From assembly GCA_963969345.1 (NCBI GenBank), contig OZ017770.1, positions 5,527,246 through 5,591,245 on the forward strand: a stretch of 64,000 nt of DNA. Reading direction: 5' to 3'. Positions within the stretch are counted from its first letter, which is position 1. Every line of letters starts with the position of its first letter. The notes below the pieces were generated by a model. That model searched no databases, was not told the DNA's origin, and saw only the letters and a list, made by a program, of their open reading frames with translations. A program made the translations under genes and the position numbers. The stretch is from Turbatrix aceti. Its lineage: Eukaryota; Nematoda; Chromadorea; Rhabditida; Panagrolaimidae. This document shows, one piece after another, positions 1-12,393 of the stretch.

Positions 1-20
1 TAATTTTTTTTTGTTTTTAG

Positions 21-1116
21 CGAAGCAAAGTACAGAGATCCTCGGGTTTTTGTGATCCATGAATTTCTCATCGACGCTCTGCTCTCATCTCTGGAGGCCA
101 GTTTTGCAAATGAAAAAGATTTCATGGACGCTGAATTGTATGAATTTGTCGAAAGCCACGTTGAAGTGTCAGAAAGGGTCCAGGAATTTGCAAATCGTTT
201 GGAACTTTTTAAAACAAGTGTATTGATCAACTTCATCCACGGCACTAGTGACAAGAGCTTCTACATCGTTGAAGAAGCAACAACTAAAATGTCGACCGAA
301 GAATTGTGTTCTTGTCTTTCAGACCTCATGGATTTGCTTTCGAGACACGGAACAAACAACAATAGTGAAATCTGGCTTTTTCTCCTGAAAGAAAAGCTTT
401 TTGATGCCCTCTCGTCCCAGAGTCTGTTCTGTGTTTAATTCGTTCATTACTGGAATTAAGCTCTTTCGTTTCAGCCGGCGATGTTTCGGCATCCCTTTTT
501 GGAAAGCTTGCACTTCTCGCCGTTGAACTCGGTCCTTTTGTCGACTTCATAGAAGAACTTTTGAACAATGCTGACCATCGCATTACATTTTCCGGCACAC
601 ACGTGAAACAAATTGCCCAGTAAGTACTATTTTGGCATCAGGAAACGGGGGCAGGTGCGTGCCACATTTTTTTTGACTAAATAGACCTTTGTAGAGAACT
701 ATTATTGACTTTACTCGAAAAAGAGGTCTTTCTCGAAAATTATCTCAAAGTCATTCACTTCGAAGGACTGCATGATTTGTCGAGAACAATGCATGCATCT
801 GTAACCAGGCATGCGGCGAAGGAAGTCGACAACTCGACGTGCGTCACCTGCAATCAGCCAATGCTGACTGCTTTTCGAGCTTACAAGTATGCTTTCTTTC
901 GTTTTTGGACCGGAGCCACGGGGGAACGTGTTTTTCAGGTGTGGACACGCCCAGCACTTGGATTGTGGAAAATCCTGTATATGCGACACCAAACAAGTGC
1001 CAGAGAAGAATGAAAGTACACGGGACTACTCTTACTGCACTAGCCAATCTCCTGTCAACATATTTGATATCTACAACGACGATCCTCTAAAAACAGGTCC
1101 TAGGAAACGATACTAA
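21..1116 (+). CDS. VPS8: VPS8 homologue (CORVET subunit), C-terminal part
   Basis: This is the last ~304 residues of a gene that starts before the window. Exons: 21-421 (the donor could instead follow 430), 475-619, 695-886, 939-1116; the last three junctions have clean splice sites and matching phase. The protein is helical and ends in a RING-like cluster: C-x2-C (CVTC), then CGHAQHLDC, then C-x-C (CICDTK). VPS8 is the CORVET-specific subunit that tethers early endosomes through Rab5. The assignment rests on the similar order and spacing in human VPS8 near its C-terminus: an EIW..LL segment, a helical stretch, an 'ASVTR' motif, then the RING. The human RING has more spacing between its last cysteines, so metal binding here may be reduced. 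VPS41 or VPS11 are less likely alternatives. Confidence 0.75.
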
Positions 1117-1340
1117 CGAGGTTATATTTATTTGAGTATCGTGCCATGATTTTTAACATTTGACAAACAATAATAATTAATAATTATAATAAATAATACG
1201 ACGATAAATAACCCGAGACGTTTTTCAAAATATAAGCGTGGTATACACATGACACTGGGTTTTCTGAAATGATCGAAGGGTGGTATTCATGAACAGTAGC
1301 AAAATGAAAAATGACCAAACAAACGAGTGCTGTTTGGTAT

Positions 1341-2089
1341 TCAGGCGTCGTCGTCGATAAATGGCCACGAAATTGCGTCTTCAAAGCTCACGCTACGGGA
1401 CGAATCCGGAGTCGAGACGCTCAGGATGCGCGGCGACGTGTCGTCGAGGACCAGGCGTTTACTCGGCCAGAAGAAAAGTGTCGTCTTTGACCGAGGTGTT
1501 GACGAGTCGGTCGACGAATTTGTCGACGATGTCGAGTGAATAAAGCGGCGAACGGATTCAGCGACACGCGACCGGATGCGCCTGAAATGTTATTTTTTTC
1601 TTCATCAGATCGTTAACAACAAAATGGGTACATCCGTTGTCATTAATAGTGTGTGTTTTTATTATTCTAAGCTTCTAATTCCTGTTGAATATATTTATGC
1701 AAAAGAAAACCTATAGCAGAAGGACTCGACGAATTGCACTGCACGTCACTTTGATGAAGCGCATTTGGGGTTCGTTAATATTGCATTTAATCCTAGGGCT
1801 CGAACGTGTCACTTTCAATAATGGCCCAGTCAACATGACTGCTTTTTTCGTCTAGTAAGGGAAGCACGCAACAAATCGTAAACTGATTTTCGTTTACTTC
1901 AGTCAGTCGACGCAATTCGCCTAAGAAGAACAACGGCATTTGACCCGTTAAAAAATTAGCCTTATCAAATAAACAAACCAGCGCTTCCGGCGATTTTGTT
2001 AATTTTTTTTGTAAACGACTGACATTTTCGTTGATACAAAATTTTAAAAAAAAATTTTAAATAAAAACTCACCTTAGTGGTACTGCCAT
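1341..2089 (-). CDS. Small basic Ser/Thr-rich protein, 85 aa, unrecognised
   Basis: Two-exon model on the minus strand: exon 1 is 2089-2073 (ATG, then five codons and two bases) with donor GTGAGT; exon 2 is 1581-1341 with acceptor ATTTCAG. The split AG|G codon restores one open frame of 258 nt ending in TGA. The N-terminus is basic (MAVPLRRIRSRVAESVRRF), followed by a Ser/Thr run and then WPSKRLVLDDTSPR and a C-terminal IDDDA. No family is recognised. The intron is 491 bp, long for this window. The 5' exon is short, so it could instead be the end of a longer gene whose upstream exons I did not find. It lies tail to tail with the VPS8 gene. Confidence 0.4.
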
Positions 2090-4114
2090 GCCAAAACAGA
2101 GGGAAGGAATCAAATGCAGCGAAATTTATTCAAGCTAAAATGCAAGAAACGTTTAGAAAAATATAAAAAAACGCTGTGTATACATTCGTCGTAACAATTC
2201 GGATTAAAAAAAAGTCACGTATTTAGCACGACCGGATTCATGGAATTTGACCACAATTTTTTATAAAAAAAAGTGTATGTACATTGAAGGATACGTCAAC
2301 TTTTTACTAGATTCTAAAATCAGAAATCCCGTTATGGCTAAAATAAAATGACGATGTGTTCTTGTAACTCCGGTGTGAAACTTCCCTAGCCTGCACACCC
2401 TAGCCACACCCTGGATCGAGCACATTTAGCTGAAATTGGGTACTTGGATATGTGTAACTGCCAAAAATATATAATTCTTTCGGGAAAGGCGTATTTCGTC
2501 CATGAACACAACACAACATGCCCTGTAATTAGCCGAAAGGAAGTGCATGTGTAGTCACGAGGGAATTATTACAAAACAAAACAGACAATTGGCAACAGGC
2601 GTTAACTAACGTCAAACTGAGCGACGGCAATTTAAGTCGGTCGACGACAGCGGCGGCGGCGTCCTCTACCATCACAACTGAAGTTCTTTTTGGCAGTGAA
2701 AAAAAAAGAGGAAAAAAAACAACGACCCTTTCCAAAGGCGGAGTTTAAAAAAAATAATTGTGAAACATCTGAACCTTTTAATCTCCTAAAAACCGACCGC
2801 CGCATCGCCAGATGAGAATGAATCCCTGTTTTATTGACGGTACAAAAAATGCCTCTAGCAAGGCCGCCCATGACATATAAATACTTACGATACATATGGC
2901 AGATAGTATAAACAAGTTGTAGAATTCGTGCCAAATCTCAGAAACACGACAAACCGCCCCCAAATGTGTTCCGGATGTCTGCCTGCGAGACCTTTAAGCA
3001 AAAATGCCAAACATGACCAGTGTTCCGTATTTTTGTTTTGCTAATGTCTTAAATATTAGTGAACTGTAAAGCGAGGAAACTAATTTTTTTGAATCAAAAA
3101 ACAGAAAACAGTATCCGGCAGGAAGCGAAAACAAATAATAAGCGGTATCGTAAGAAAGCTGTCCTATTTTGCTTTAGGGTTCATACTTGACATAAATCTT
3201 GGTAAAAAAAAAACAATGCAATAAACTTGTAAATTTATTAAAATTGTCAACCTGACAGCTTTAGAACGCGTCTGGTCCCTGTCAATGTCAAAAGCGACGC
3301 CATAATCAAACTTGTCGAACCTTCACCTCTTGCCTCCAAAAATACAGAGCACGATGTTTTGATATCATGAATAATAAACCACGCTTGACGGAGTTGCTCC
3401 AAAACACCTGTGACTAATGCTCGAAAAACAAAAGGTCTTCTTGATGTGGCGCAACAACAAAAAAAGAGTGGGATGAAAAACTGCTGCTGTGCAGCTTTTT
3501 TCGATTGTCGCGGTATGTATCTAAAATGGCTTTCATTAACGGGGGCCGTGTTCTACATTTTTGGCACCGTTGCAAAAAGTACAAAGGCGCTGTTGTAGGC
3601 CAAAAATGTATTTGCTCAACAAAAGGTTTTTTTACCAGGACCGAGAATAAATGGCACCCAGAAAAGCACTTTTGAAAAAAAATGTACTGGAACCATGTAA
3701 TAATGCAAAGAACAAAATTTGAGATTACATATAAGGGAACATCGGTGTTTAAAATAGTACGGTCGTTGAAAAATCTCTGCAATCCGTAATTCCCGATTGA
3801 AAAAAAACACAAAAATGCATTTTTTTTAATTTGAAAACTTTGATTTACCATAAACATCAATTTTGTTTTTTCATCAACAATTTGCGTCAAATGACAACAG
3901 AATTCAGTTTTTTTGTCTGTTCAATGTCCTTCACGCGTCATTTTTCGAAATTACGTAAATGCATGAATTCAAACAATATGAAAATTTTTGTACGCCCCAA
4001 TGCATGGCTGCTAGCCGACTATATAATTAATTAATAATAATTTATTTAAATTCTGCAAAAAGATTCAATTGAATGTCGAATAACAGAAAAGTGAAAGACG
4101 ACTTCTGATATGAT
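2090..4114. other. Intergenic, AT-rich
   Basis: No convincing gene. Short open frames on both strands lack splice sites, domains or coding-like composition. A small GC-rich patch with CGG repeats lies near 2650. The right end abuts the 3' end of the FAM21-like gene. Confidence 0.6.
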
Positions 4115-6256
4115 TCAGTCAGATTCAGAGGAACTGGAAAACAAATTGCGTCTGGCCTTGACCGGTTGTTGCTTGAGAGAACCCTTATCGGAGGAAGCCG
4201 CGATAACCGGAGTAGCCTTCGGGAGAGGCTTTGGCTTGAACAAATCGTCATCATCGTCGTCCGAGTCGTCAAAAAGACTTCGGCGAGGGGGATTTGTTGG
4301 TCTGGTCGAAGGTGTATTTTTAGGCGTAGACGCCTGCTTAGGTTCAAAGCGTGAAATTTCAGTAGCAGGTGCTTGATGCGAGGAAGCGCCAGGCTGAGAG
4401 CTGTTCGAAATAGTTGTTCTGGCACGCAGTGGTTCCGAAGGTTTGGGCGCTTCTTTGGGAGTCGACAAGGGTTTTTGAGCCGGTCGTTGAGTGTGGAACG
4501 GTTCGTCATCGTCCTCGTCAGAGGAAGAAAACAACGAAACATGATTACGTTTTGAAAGCGGCGCTGGTGGTACGGGATTTGACATCGTTGGATGAGAAAC
4601 AACTGAATTGATTTTGCTCGGAGCAGGAGCAAAAACAGGAGTCGGTTGAACTTCAGATTTTCTACTCGTCGGTACAGAGATCTCGATGTGATTAACGGTG
4701 GCATCCAAGTTCAGTGGATCATTCAAATCGTTCAATTTGGGTTCACCTTGCACATTTTCACCTTCCTCAACCGAGTTAGAATTCTCAAGATCAGATAAAC
4801 CGGTTGCAGACAGTTTTCGAGGTTTCGGCTTCGGTGGTGCGAGAGAAGATGCTCGAGAAGCGGGAGCTGGCGTTTTGTCCGAAACAACTTCGGTTCGTGA
4901 TGGAATACTCGGCTTAACTTCCGCAGGTGGCGGCAGATCACTTCGACGAGGCGGAATAGGCTTATTCTCGGTCGTCGGAGCAAGGGTTCGTCTCACTGAC
5001 ACAGGCCGGGGTGGAGGAGCGATGATCGGAGTCTTCAACACCGAAGAAGCAAATTCCGGCTTGGCAGGTGGCGTCGGGGTGGCATCGATTTCATCCTCGT
5101 CATCGCTGTCAAAAAGCGAAACCGGCTTTTTCGACTTCTCCGCTGCCAGTTGCCCAACGTGAGCGTTCAAATCGGAAATAAAAGCAGGAAGACTGGGAAC
5201 CTGGGACGCAACAGCCGAAGGTTGCGCGGACACATGAGAAGCCTCCGACGGCGCTACCGAAGAAGACGACTGTGAAACCGTTCTTCTCGACCCAGTTGAG
5301 TGAACGGACTTCGTATCAGCCAACGAAGCGTCCAAATGTCCATCATCGGGTACGTAGGCTGAGTTGGATGGCATCGGAGGGGGTACCGCAACAGGTGACG
5401 GAGAGGGAATCCCAACAGGTGATACACGTGGTTGCAGAGGCTGCGCAGGTTGCGCGAGTTGTTCGGGAATCAGGGCAGGGGGACGAGAGATCACCGGCGT
5501 CGAAGGTAACTCGACAATTACGTCAGCCAAATCTGTAGACTCTGGAAGCTCTTCTTGGAGTCCCAAATCTGCGCTATAAAATTCTGGCGATCCGATAATT
5601 GGAGGAAGCTCGCGGGCCACGTTTGGATTCTGAAAAAAGTTCCTGTTATACAAAAAAGTAAAATTCATGAAAAAACAACATACAATGTTTTCAAACACTT
5701 TCAGAGTTTCGTTAGTAATATCGGAATGAACTTCGACGCAGATTTGTTTGTCACTGACGACCGCCAAACCCGAATGCACGGCATGAAAGATGTGATCGGC
5801 AAGAGATACTTTCTGGGTTGGGGTTGGCTAAAAACATGTTTTTGCCTGATTCTGTGCAGAAAGCGCTTACCTTGTTTGTTTCCGGGAGAACAAAATCGTC
5901 CATTATGAGTCTCTGAAAGCAGATCGATGTCATCGAGCAAAACAAGAGAGCAAAAACCTGCGGCAAGTGATACTTATTCATTTTGAGCTGAATGTGCATC
6001 TGGCTCTGAGCCATTCGACAATTTGCCGTATCGATGCTACCCGAAATAGTATGAACCATGTCGTTTATTTGTTTCATTCTCTGATCGACGTTGTTCATGA
6101 TCTCAGTGAGGCACTCCAAAATCTGAAAATACGAATATGAGGAAAGCTCGATGATACGGCATAATTTCTAACCTTTTCATCCTTCTTCGCGTTGTTTTCA
6201 GACGACGCAATCGACTGAATCTTCTCTTCCATATCAGATTTTACATCGGATTGCAT
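4115..6256 (-). CDS. WASHC2: FAM21/WASHC2-like WASH-complex subunit
   Basis: Five exons on the minus strand: 6256-6173, 6122-5958, 5912-5871, 5827-5684, 5629-4115, all in phase 0, giving 649 aa. The N-terminal ~190 residues correspond to the FAM21 head: a helical segment with TANCRMAQSQ (compare TDCRLHN in vertebrate FAM21), then a helix containing HIFHAVHSGLAVV. The long tail is Pro/Ser-rich with repeated hydrophobic-acidic LF motifs (SLFDSDDEDE, SLFSSSDEDDD, SLFDDSDDDDDDLF, NLFSSSSESD). In FAM21 such motifs bind the retromer subunit VPS35 and bring the WASH actin-nucleating complex to endosomes. The protein is about half the length of human FAM21, with four LF motifs where vertebrates have about twenty. 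It is divergent from MRPL30, 302 bp away. Confidence 0.72.
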
Positions 6257-6558
6257 AGCAACGCGAAAACCCAACAGCCGACGTGATAAATAGAACAGTC
6301 ATGCATCCGTCGAAATGCGCTGTTTTGAAGCGTCTCACAGCGAATGCGGTTTATGAAAAAAAAGTTGAGCCGACTAGCCTCGTTCGTTTCCGCTCCGTCT
6401 CGTTCTCGCTGTCAGCACTCGGGTATTTTTTACTTTCACTTTTCTTTCACGTTTTTTTTATTGATTTGACATTGCCACTGCCAAAGCGCGTGTGTTCTCT
6501 GGGCTGAAATGCGTCTGTGTGGATGCGCGTATAATCTGTTTTATTTCAGCCCGCATTC

Positions 6559-7134
6559 ATGGCTAAGGTTATTCGCAACCGCTACGTTTTTCGCCCGCAT
6601 AACCGCTGGCATCGCTACCTGCCGCGGCGTAATGAAGGCGTCAAGGAGTACAACTACGAGTTGAACCAGGCGACGCCGTCGACGTTTCCCGATCCCATGA
6701 CCGAAGCTCCTTCGAAGCTGTGGCTGGCCTGGCTCTACCAGAAGCCAGCTGGCGAGCCGAAGTGGACGAAGCGCAGCATCAACCTGCTCTTCGGCGATGA
6801 CCCGACGCCTGGCAAGATGCACGTTTTCAAGAACACTGCCTCGTTCAACCGAGAGCTCTGGAACGTGAAGCATCTCATCGAGCTCCGACCTGTCAGCTTT
6901 CCGGATGGCGAGCCTACCGAAGCCGATCTCGGTCACATCGAGGTTCTTCCCGACGGTCGTTGCAAGATCAACAAGTCAATCAGCATTGACACCGATCAGC
7001 TGGAGACCTGTGATCCCAAGAAACAGTTCACCCCGGGCGAGTTGAATCAAAAGCTGAACAAACGCTACGCCCAGTACAAGGATGTCTACGAAGACACGGT
7101 CTACAATCCCAAGAACATCAGCATTGTCGATTGA
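6559..7134 (+). CDS. MRPL30: Mitochondrial ribosomal protein L30 (uL30m)
   Basis: Single coding exon of 191 codons. Residues ~53-125 match MRPL30: a tryptophan-rich segment, K-W-T-K-R-S-I, then PGKMHVFKNTASFN and VKHLIELRPVSFPDG, the L30 fold that packs in the large mitoribosomal subunit. The start is the ATG at 6559, ten bases after an acceptor (TTTATTTCAG at 6540-6549), suggesting a trans-spliced leader or a 5'-UTR intron. The C-terminal extension carries a potential coiled segment (GELNQKLNKRYAQYKDVYED). Third codon positions are GC-rich, as in iPGM, which suggests high expression. It shares a short upstream region with the divergent FAM21-like gene. Confidence 0.85.
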   Translation: MAKVIRNRYVFRPHNRWHRYLPRRNEGVKEYNYELNQATPSTFPDPMTEAPSKLWLAWLYQKPAGEPKWTKRSINLLFGDDPTPGKMHVFKNTASFNRELWNVKHLIELRPVSFPDGEPTEADLGHIEVLPDGRCKINKSISIDTDQLETCDPKKQFTPGELNQKLNKRYAQYKDVYEDTVYNPKNISIVD

Positions 7135-7282
7135 CGTGCTTTCGTGCTCTTCCTTGGTTTATTGTATCCAGTAGTTGGGTTGATTTTGTTTGTGGCGTTG
7201 CACTCGAATGAAGATTATTTTTTATTGTCTGCACGTTCGGCTGCTTGATGCGGCGTTGAATCGCTCTGCATACCTGTCTTTT

Positions 7283-10078
7283 CTAACGTCCAAGCTGCGC
7301 AATACTTTCTTCTCTCTGAAATTCGACCGACGCCGCCTCTAAGTGCATACTTTCACTTTCATACTCACCTTGCGCGTTTCTTCCTGTATTTTTTTGTCGA
7401 GCACGTTTCTGACAGTCGTCACAGACTCTGCTAGTTTTTTTATAGCCACTTTGCACTCATCGATGTCGCGTTTCAGTTGAGAGTTGTCCGCTGCGGCTGC
7501 TGCTCCGCGGGGGTTTCCTGATTTTGACATGCCCGCAAAGGCATCTTGCAATTCCTTGATTGCCTGGTAGCGTTCCTCTTCTTCCTGATCCACGCGGGTC
7601 ATGACTTGCTGCTTCAGGTTATCCACTTTGGCAGATAACTCATTTAACTGCAAATATTTTTATTATATTTTTCATGGGAAAAATGACCCACGTCTTTTGG
7701 AATCTGACGTTCCACCTTGTCACGGATTCTGTCTTGAGTCTTTTCGACGTCTTCGATGATGCCATCGAGCTTGGTGACCTGTGTTTTGATTCGACCGATT
7801 TGCTCATCCTGACCGAGGTCGCTGAGCTGGTCCATCATCTGTCTTCTGTCCTTGGTCAGCATTTGTTGGATACGAGATACCTTTTCCTCGAGTTTCAGCA
7901 GACCTTCCATGCTCAGCTTATTTTTGTCTGCTGAGATGGCTTCCATTTCCCTGCGCAGAGTGTCTGCGTCCAAGCTTGGGATTTTGACATTATCCTTACC
8001 AGCCCTGGCAGCGTCTACCGACCTGGAAAGACTGTTCATATAAGTCGACAGACCGCTTTCGATATCCGTGAGCTTTGCGAGCAGTCCTTTTTCATGCAGT
8101 CTCCGGGATTGAATTTCCGCGTTCAAAATTTTATCAATCTTTTTGCTGCCAACTTCAATGTGCTGCTCGAGTGACGCGAGTGCTTCATTGACTTTTTGGA
8201 ATTTGTCTTTGTTTTTATTGCGTTCAAATTCTGATGCAACTTTGAGTTCGTCAATGAGAGCCAACTGCTGTTGAAACCGACTTTCCATTTCCTGTCTATA
8301 ATCGAGGTAGTTTTGCCGCTGTGCATCTGCCTGGGTATTGAGGGCCTGAAACAGGTGTCTTTCTCTCTCCGGACTTTTTACTCTCGCAAGTTCGGTAGTG
8401 TGTCCTCACTGCGAAGATCGACACGCAGCACCACACAAAGAACATATTATTTTGGTTTTTTGCACGTTTCCCTGATAGTTAGTTACCAATTGTATCGACG
8501 CAAAACGTTGCTCCATGTCTCCCCGATGTTTTCTGTCTTTTTCGGTAATGGTCTTTGCGAGGTCATTTGTAGACTGCTGTAGTCTGTCGTTGAGCCTCTT
8601 CATGTCGTCTGAATGCCTGGCACTAGTGAGATCATTTTTTCGACTGACGTCGAGGATCGAATTGTTTTTTGATACTTCGTTCTGCATCAGCATGCCCTGT
8701 AGTTTATTGATTCTAAAAAAATAAAAAACGAACAGTGCGTGCGTCTTTTGCTCTGCGGCTCTGTGCCTCTATCCCAGCCTCTGCCCTGCCCCTGTCTATG
8801 GCGAGACGGGGGAAAAGAGAACGTGAGTGAAAGTGAAAGTGAAAACACTCACAAGTCGTCTTGTTGTTGGGTCGTTCTCGTTCGGCTGGCTATTTCAGAA
8901 TTCAGGGCCTGTTTTGTTTGCGCTAATTGCGTATGCATCTCACGTAATCGTAAATCCGTTTGTTGATTAGCGCTCCCGATTCTCTGCAAAAAAAACACCC
9001 GGAAGTATGAAAAATAAAATTTTTCTGTTCTCACGCTGGGATTGGCAGCTGGTCTGCTTTTGATGTCATTGCTCATTGACAACAAGTCGCTCGAATGCTT
9101 ATCCAATGTTTCCTTTACCTGTCCCATATCCTGACTCATACTCGAGACTTTAAGATCTAGGGCTTGCACTTGACGTCGGATATCTTCCAAATCAGCTTTT
9201 CTAAAAATCTGAAAACTTTTTTTTGTTTCACTTTTTTTAGGATTACATTGGGGCGTCGTTGGCAATTTCGGGTTGTTTGTTGGTTTCTTGGGTTGCTTGC
9301 GGTCGAATTTCCTGCAAGTCCACAAAAAGTTTAAAACCAGAAATTTTGGTCTAATCTGAACTTTTGCTCCCCGACTGATTTTTCAAAGAAAGTGTGTATT
9401 TTGGCCCTGACGTTGAAAAAAAAATCATGCACGTGAGCGTTGTTCTTTTAACTTTGACGCCACCCAAACAACATTTCATTGTACCAGTGAAAGTGAAAAC
9501 TACCAGAAAAAAAACATTCGGGTTAACCTTGGATAATTAGAGATGATCATTGTTTCTTTAGAACTTGTTTGACTGTTAATCAAAAAATTAAAATAACTTA
9601 TGATAAAGCTTTTTTAATATCTTTCTTATTTCACACGTTCTACACTTTTTATTGGAAATTCTAGCCCGACTTCTAGAGGTTCTGCCGGGACTGATAAGGT
9701 GTGCTGCATGCTGTTCTTTAAAATAATGTTTGTTTGTGTGCGCACATAAAAACAGTCATAGGATTGCTGTTGTTACTTACAAACGCGATCAAAAATATTT
9801 TTGTGTGAAACACAAAACAATTAGTGTTTACCGGGATATTATTCGGAATTTTTCCCCAAATAGGATTAACGGAACGAACCTTACGAGGTGTGTTGACAGC
9901 TTCTCGCGCTCGTTTAGGACCCTTGCCTGATGGTCTAAAATCATGGCAGTGGTTACTCTACGTTCGCTGATTAGAAAAAAACTTACTGGGTTCCCCGAAT
10001 AATATCTCGGGCCGTATCGCGGACATTTGGACCATTTTGTCTCGATCTAGCTGACCTGGATTCTCTGCCGCTAAACAT
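7283..10078 (-). CDS. Coiled-coil protein, 567 aa (distantly FAM81-like)
   Basis: Nine exons: 10078-9987, 9934-9885, 9311-9247, 9208-9035, 8983-8853, 8712-8487, 8345-7692, 7647-7369, 7315-7283; all phases agree. The start ATG (10078) reads MFSGRESRSARSRQNG. Residues 1-~70 are basic, Ser/Arg/Asn-rich and probably disordered; the rest is almost continuous heptad-type coiled coil, ending in a short 11-codon exon. The C-terminal segment (VTTVRNVLDKKIQEETRK) resembles the end of vertebrate FAM81A, but the protein is longer and the match is weak. A second start is possible: an ATG at 9944 reads a different but also open frame through exons 2-3, rejoining at an alternative acceptor 9202/9200. I prefer the longer model because the exon 1 donor and phases fit. 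Divergent from iPGM, 221 bp between start codons. Confidence 0.72.
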
Positions 10079-10299
10079 TAGTTTTTCCAATTGAAATGTG
10101 CTTTTTGAGACGACTAAAAATGTGTTGCGTGCCTTTCCGACTTTTCCTGTTGTTAGGGGTGCCTTGCCGACGTGGTCGATAAATGTTTTATAACGACCTC
10201 CTTTTTTTGTTTCCCGACAAGCGCGTTATTGTTACAACGGTCCTCAATTTTTTTACAACAAATATTTTTCAGTCGATTTTAACAGATCGACGTGCAACT

Positions 10300-11973
10300 A
10301 TGGCAAACAACGCAACGGTGAAGAACAAGGTGTGTCTCGTCGTCATCGACGGCTGGGGAGTTTCTGAAGATGAGTACGGCAACGCTATCCACCACGCCAC
10401 CACCCCCGTCATGGACCGCTTTTGCTCCGGTAACTGGCAGAAGATTGCGGCTCACGGTCTGCACGTCGGTCTTCCCGATGGCTTGATGGGTAACTCTGAA
10501 GTCGGTCACTTGAACATTGGCGCCGGACGCGTTGTCTACCAGGACATTGTTCGCATCAATCTCACTGTCAAGAACATTCACGACAACACGTTTGCTCAGA
10601 ACGCAAATGTCAAGAAGCTCGCTGAGCGCGCGATCAACGGCAATGGACGTCTTCACCTGCTCGGTCTCGTGAGTGACGGTGGCGTGCACTCTCACATCGA
10701 CCACCTCGAAGCTCTTGTGGTTGCCATTAAACAACTCAAAGTGCCCGAACTGTACGTTCACTTCTTCGGTGATGGCCGTGACACCCGTCCGACCAGCGGT
10801 GCGGAATACTTCGAGCGCGCGATCAAGTTTATCGACGGCGCTGGCTACGGCAAGGCTTCCACGATCGTCGGTCGTTACTACGCTATGGACCGTGACAAGC
10901 GCTGGGAGCGCATCCGTGTCGCCTACGACGCGCTTATCGGTGGCATCGGCGAGAAGACAACTGTCGACAAGGCTTTGGACCTTGTTCGCCAGCGATACGC
11001 TCAGAACGAGACGGATGAATTCCTCAAGCCCATCATCCTCAACGAAGAAGGTCGCGTCCGCGAAGGCGACACGCTGCTTTTCTTCAACTACCGTGCCGAT
11101 CGCATGCGTGAGATCTCCGAGGCCATTGGCATGGAGCGCTACAAGGATCTCCAGAGCGATCTTCCTCACCCTGCTAACCTCGTTGTTGCCGGCATGACCC
11201 AGTACAAGAAGGAGTTCATCTTCGACGCACTCTTCCCTCCGGTGACCCACGTCAACGTTCTCGCCGAGTGGCTGGCCAAGCAGGGCGTTTCGCAGTACCA
11301 TTGTGCTGGTGAGTATTGAAAAATATTATTGGCTGTATTTTATATATGGATTTTATTTTAGAAACCGAGAAGTACGCTCACGTTACATTCTTCTTCAACG
11401 GCGGTCGCGAATTGCAGTTCGAAGGCGAAGAACGCTGCATGGTATCGTCGCCCAAAGTTCCGACCTACGATCATCAGCCTGAGATGAGCTCGGCCGAAGT
11501 CGCGGACAAGATGATCGAGCAGGTCAAGCTCGGCAAGCACCCCTTCATCATGTGCAACTTCGCTCCCCCCGACATGGTCGGTCACACCGGTGTCTACGAA
11601 GCTGCCGTCAAGGCCTGCCAAGCCACTGGTAAGCAATCCGTCCATTTTTTGTCCATGTAGTAATTTCATAATTTTTTTAGACATCGCTATTGGACGCCTT
11701 GAGCAGGCCTGCTTGGAGCACGGCTACATCATCATGGTGACGGCGGATCACGGCAACGCTGAACTCATGATTGCACCCGACGGAGGCAAGATCACCGCCC
11801 ACACCTGCAACCCGGTTCCGTTCACGTGTTCGTCGGACAAGTTTGTCTTCAAGAAGTCTCTTCCCGACCGTCTGCCTGCTCTGCGTGACGTCGCCCCCAC
11901 CGTTCTCCACATCCTCGGTCTCCCCAAGCCCGATGAGATGGACGGCACTTCGATCGTCGATGAACAGACCTAA
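10300..11973 (+). CDS. ipgm-1: Cofactor-independent phosphoglycerate mutase
   Basis: Interconverts 3- and 2-phosphoglycerate in glycolysis and gluconeogenesis using two metal ions and a phosphoserine intermediate. Exons 10300-11308, 11362-11628, 11681-11973 give 522 aa, the normal family length. Visible motifs: V-I-D-G-W-G (metal-binding Asp17), [14 protein letters not shown] (nucleophile Ser66), [38 protein letters not shown] and TADHGNAE. Nematodes use this enzyme in place of the vertebrate cofactor-dependent form. Codons are strongly C/G-biased at third positions, typical of a highly expressed gene. An acceptor (ATTTTTCAG ending at 10272) lies 27 bases before the ATG, so the in-frame stretch back to 10183 is probably intron or outron rather than an N-terminal extension. 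Confidence 0.96.
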
Positions 11974-12393
11974 AGTAGAATGCTAGTGGTTTTTCTGTTC
12001 GTGTTGTCGATGGTATTACTAATTTGATTAATTTGAGTAGTTTTTGATAAACGTACAGCGTTTCATCTCCCTTGATTCATTTTTATTTTTATAAAATGCA
12101 GTGACAGTGCAGAATGGACAACAAACAATTCATGATGACAGTCTTATGTACAGATGAGACAATCCAAAAGGTCGCTATCGTTTTGACAACAAAACGATAG
12201 ACAACAAAGTTCTGTGGTTGAACTAAAGCTAGGTGAAAAATAAGCAACGTTCCATCAGTGGGCAACAACGGACAATCTTTGAGATCTATTTGCGCACTGA
12301 ACTTTTCAAATATGCTAGTGTGTGTATGTTTGTGTTTATGTAACTTCGAAGTGTGTTAAGCGATTATAGCGTTGTATGGCCAAACCGGTCGGT
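11974..12393. other. Convergent 3' regions of iPGM and dystroglycan
   Basis: Holds the 3' untranslated regions of two convergent genes. An AT-rich stretch with ATAAAA near 12080 may serve polyadenylation. No other gene is seen. Confidence 0.6.

Noticed and set aside
9885..9946. Alternative start of the coiled-coil gene at the ATG at 9944
   Set aside because: Open, but it leaves the well-spliced exon at 10078-9987 non-coding. The model from 10078 has its own ATG and consistent phases through three junctions. Kept only as an alternative.
10183..10299. N-terminal extension of iPGM starting at the ATG at 10183
   Set aside because: It crosses a good 3' splice site (ending 10272), encodes Phe/Leu-rich residues unlike other iPGMs, and the family start aligns with 10300.
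10279..11301. 340-codon minus-strand frame
   Set aside because: Antisense shadow of the iPGM gene caused by its GC-rich third codon positions.
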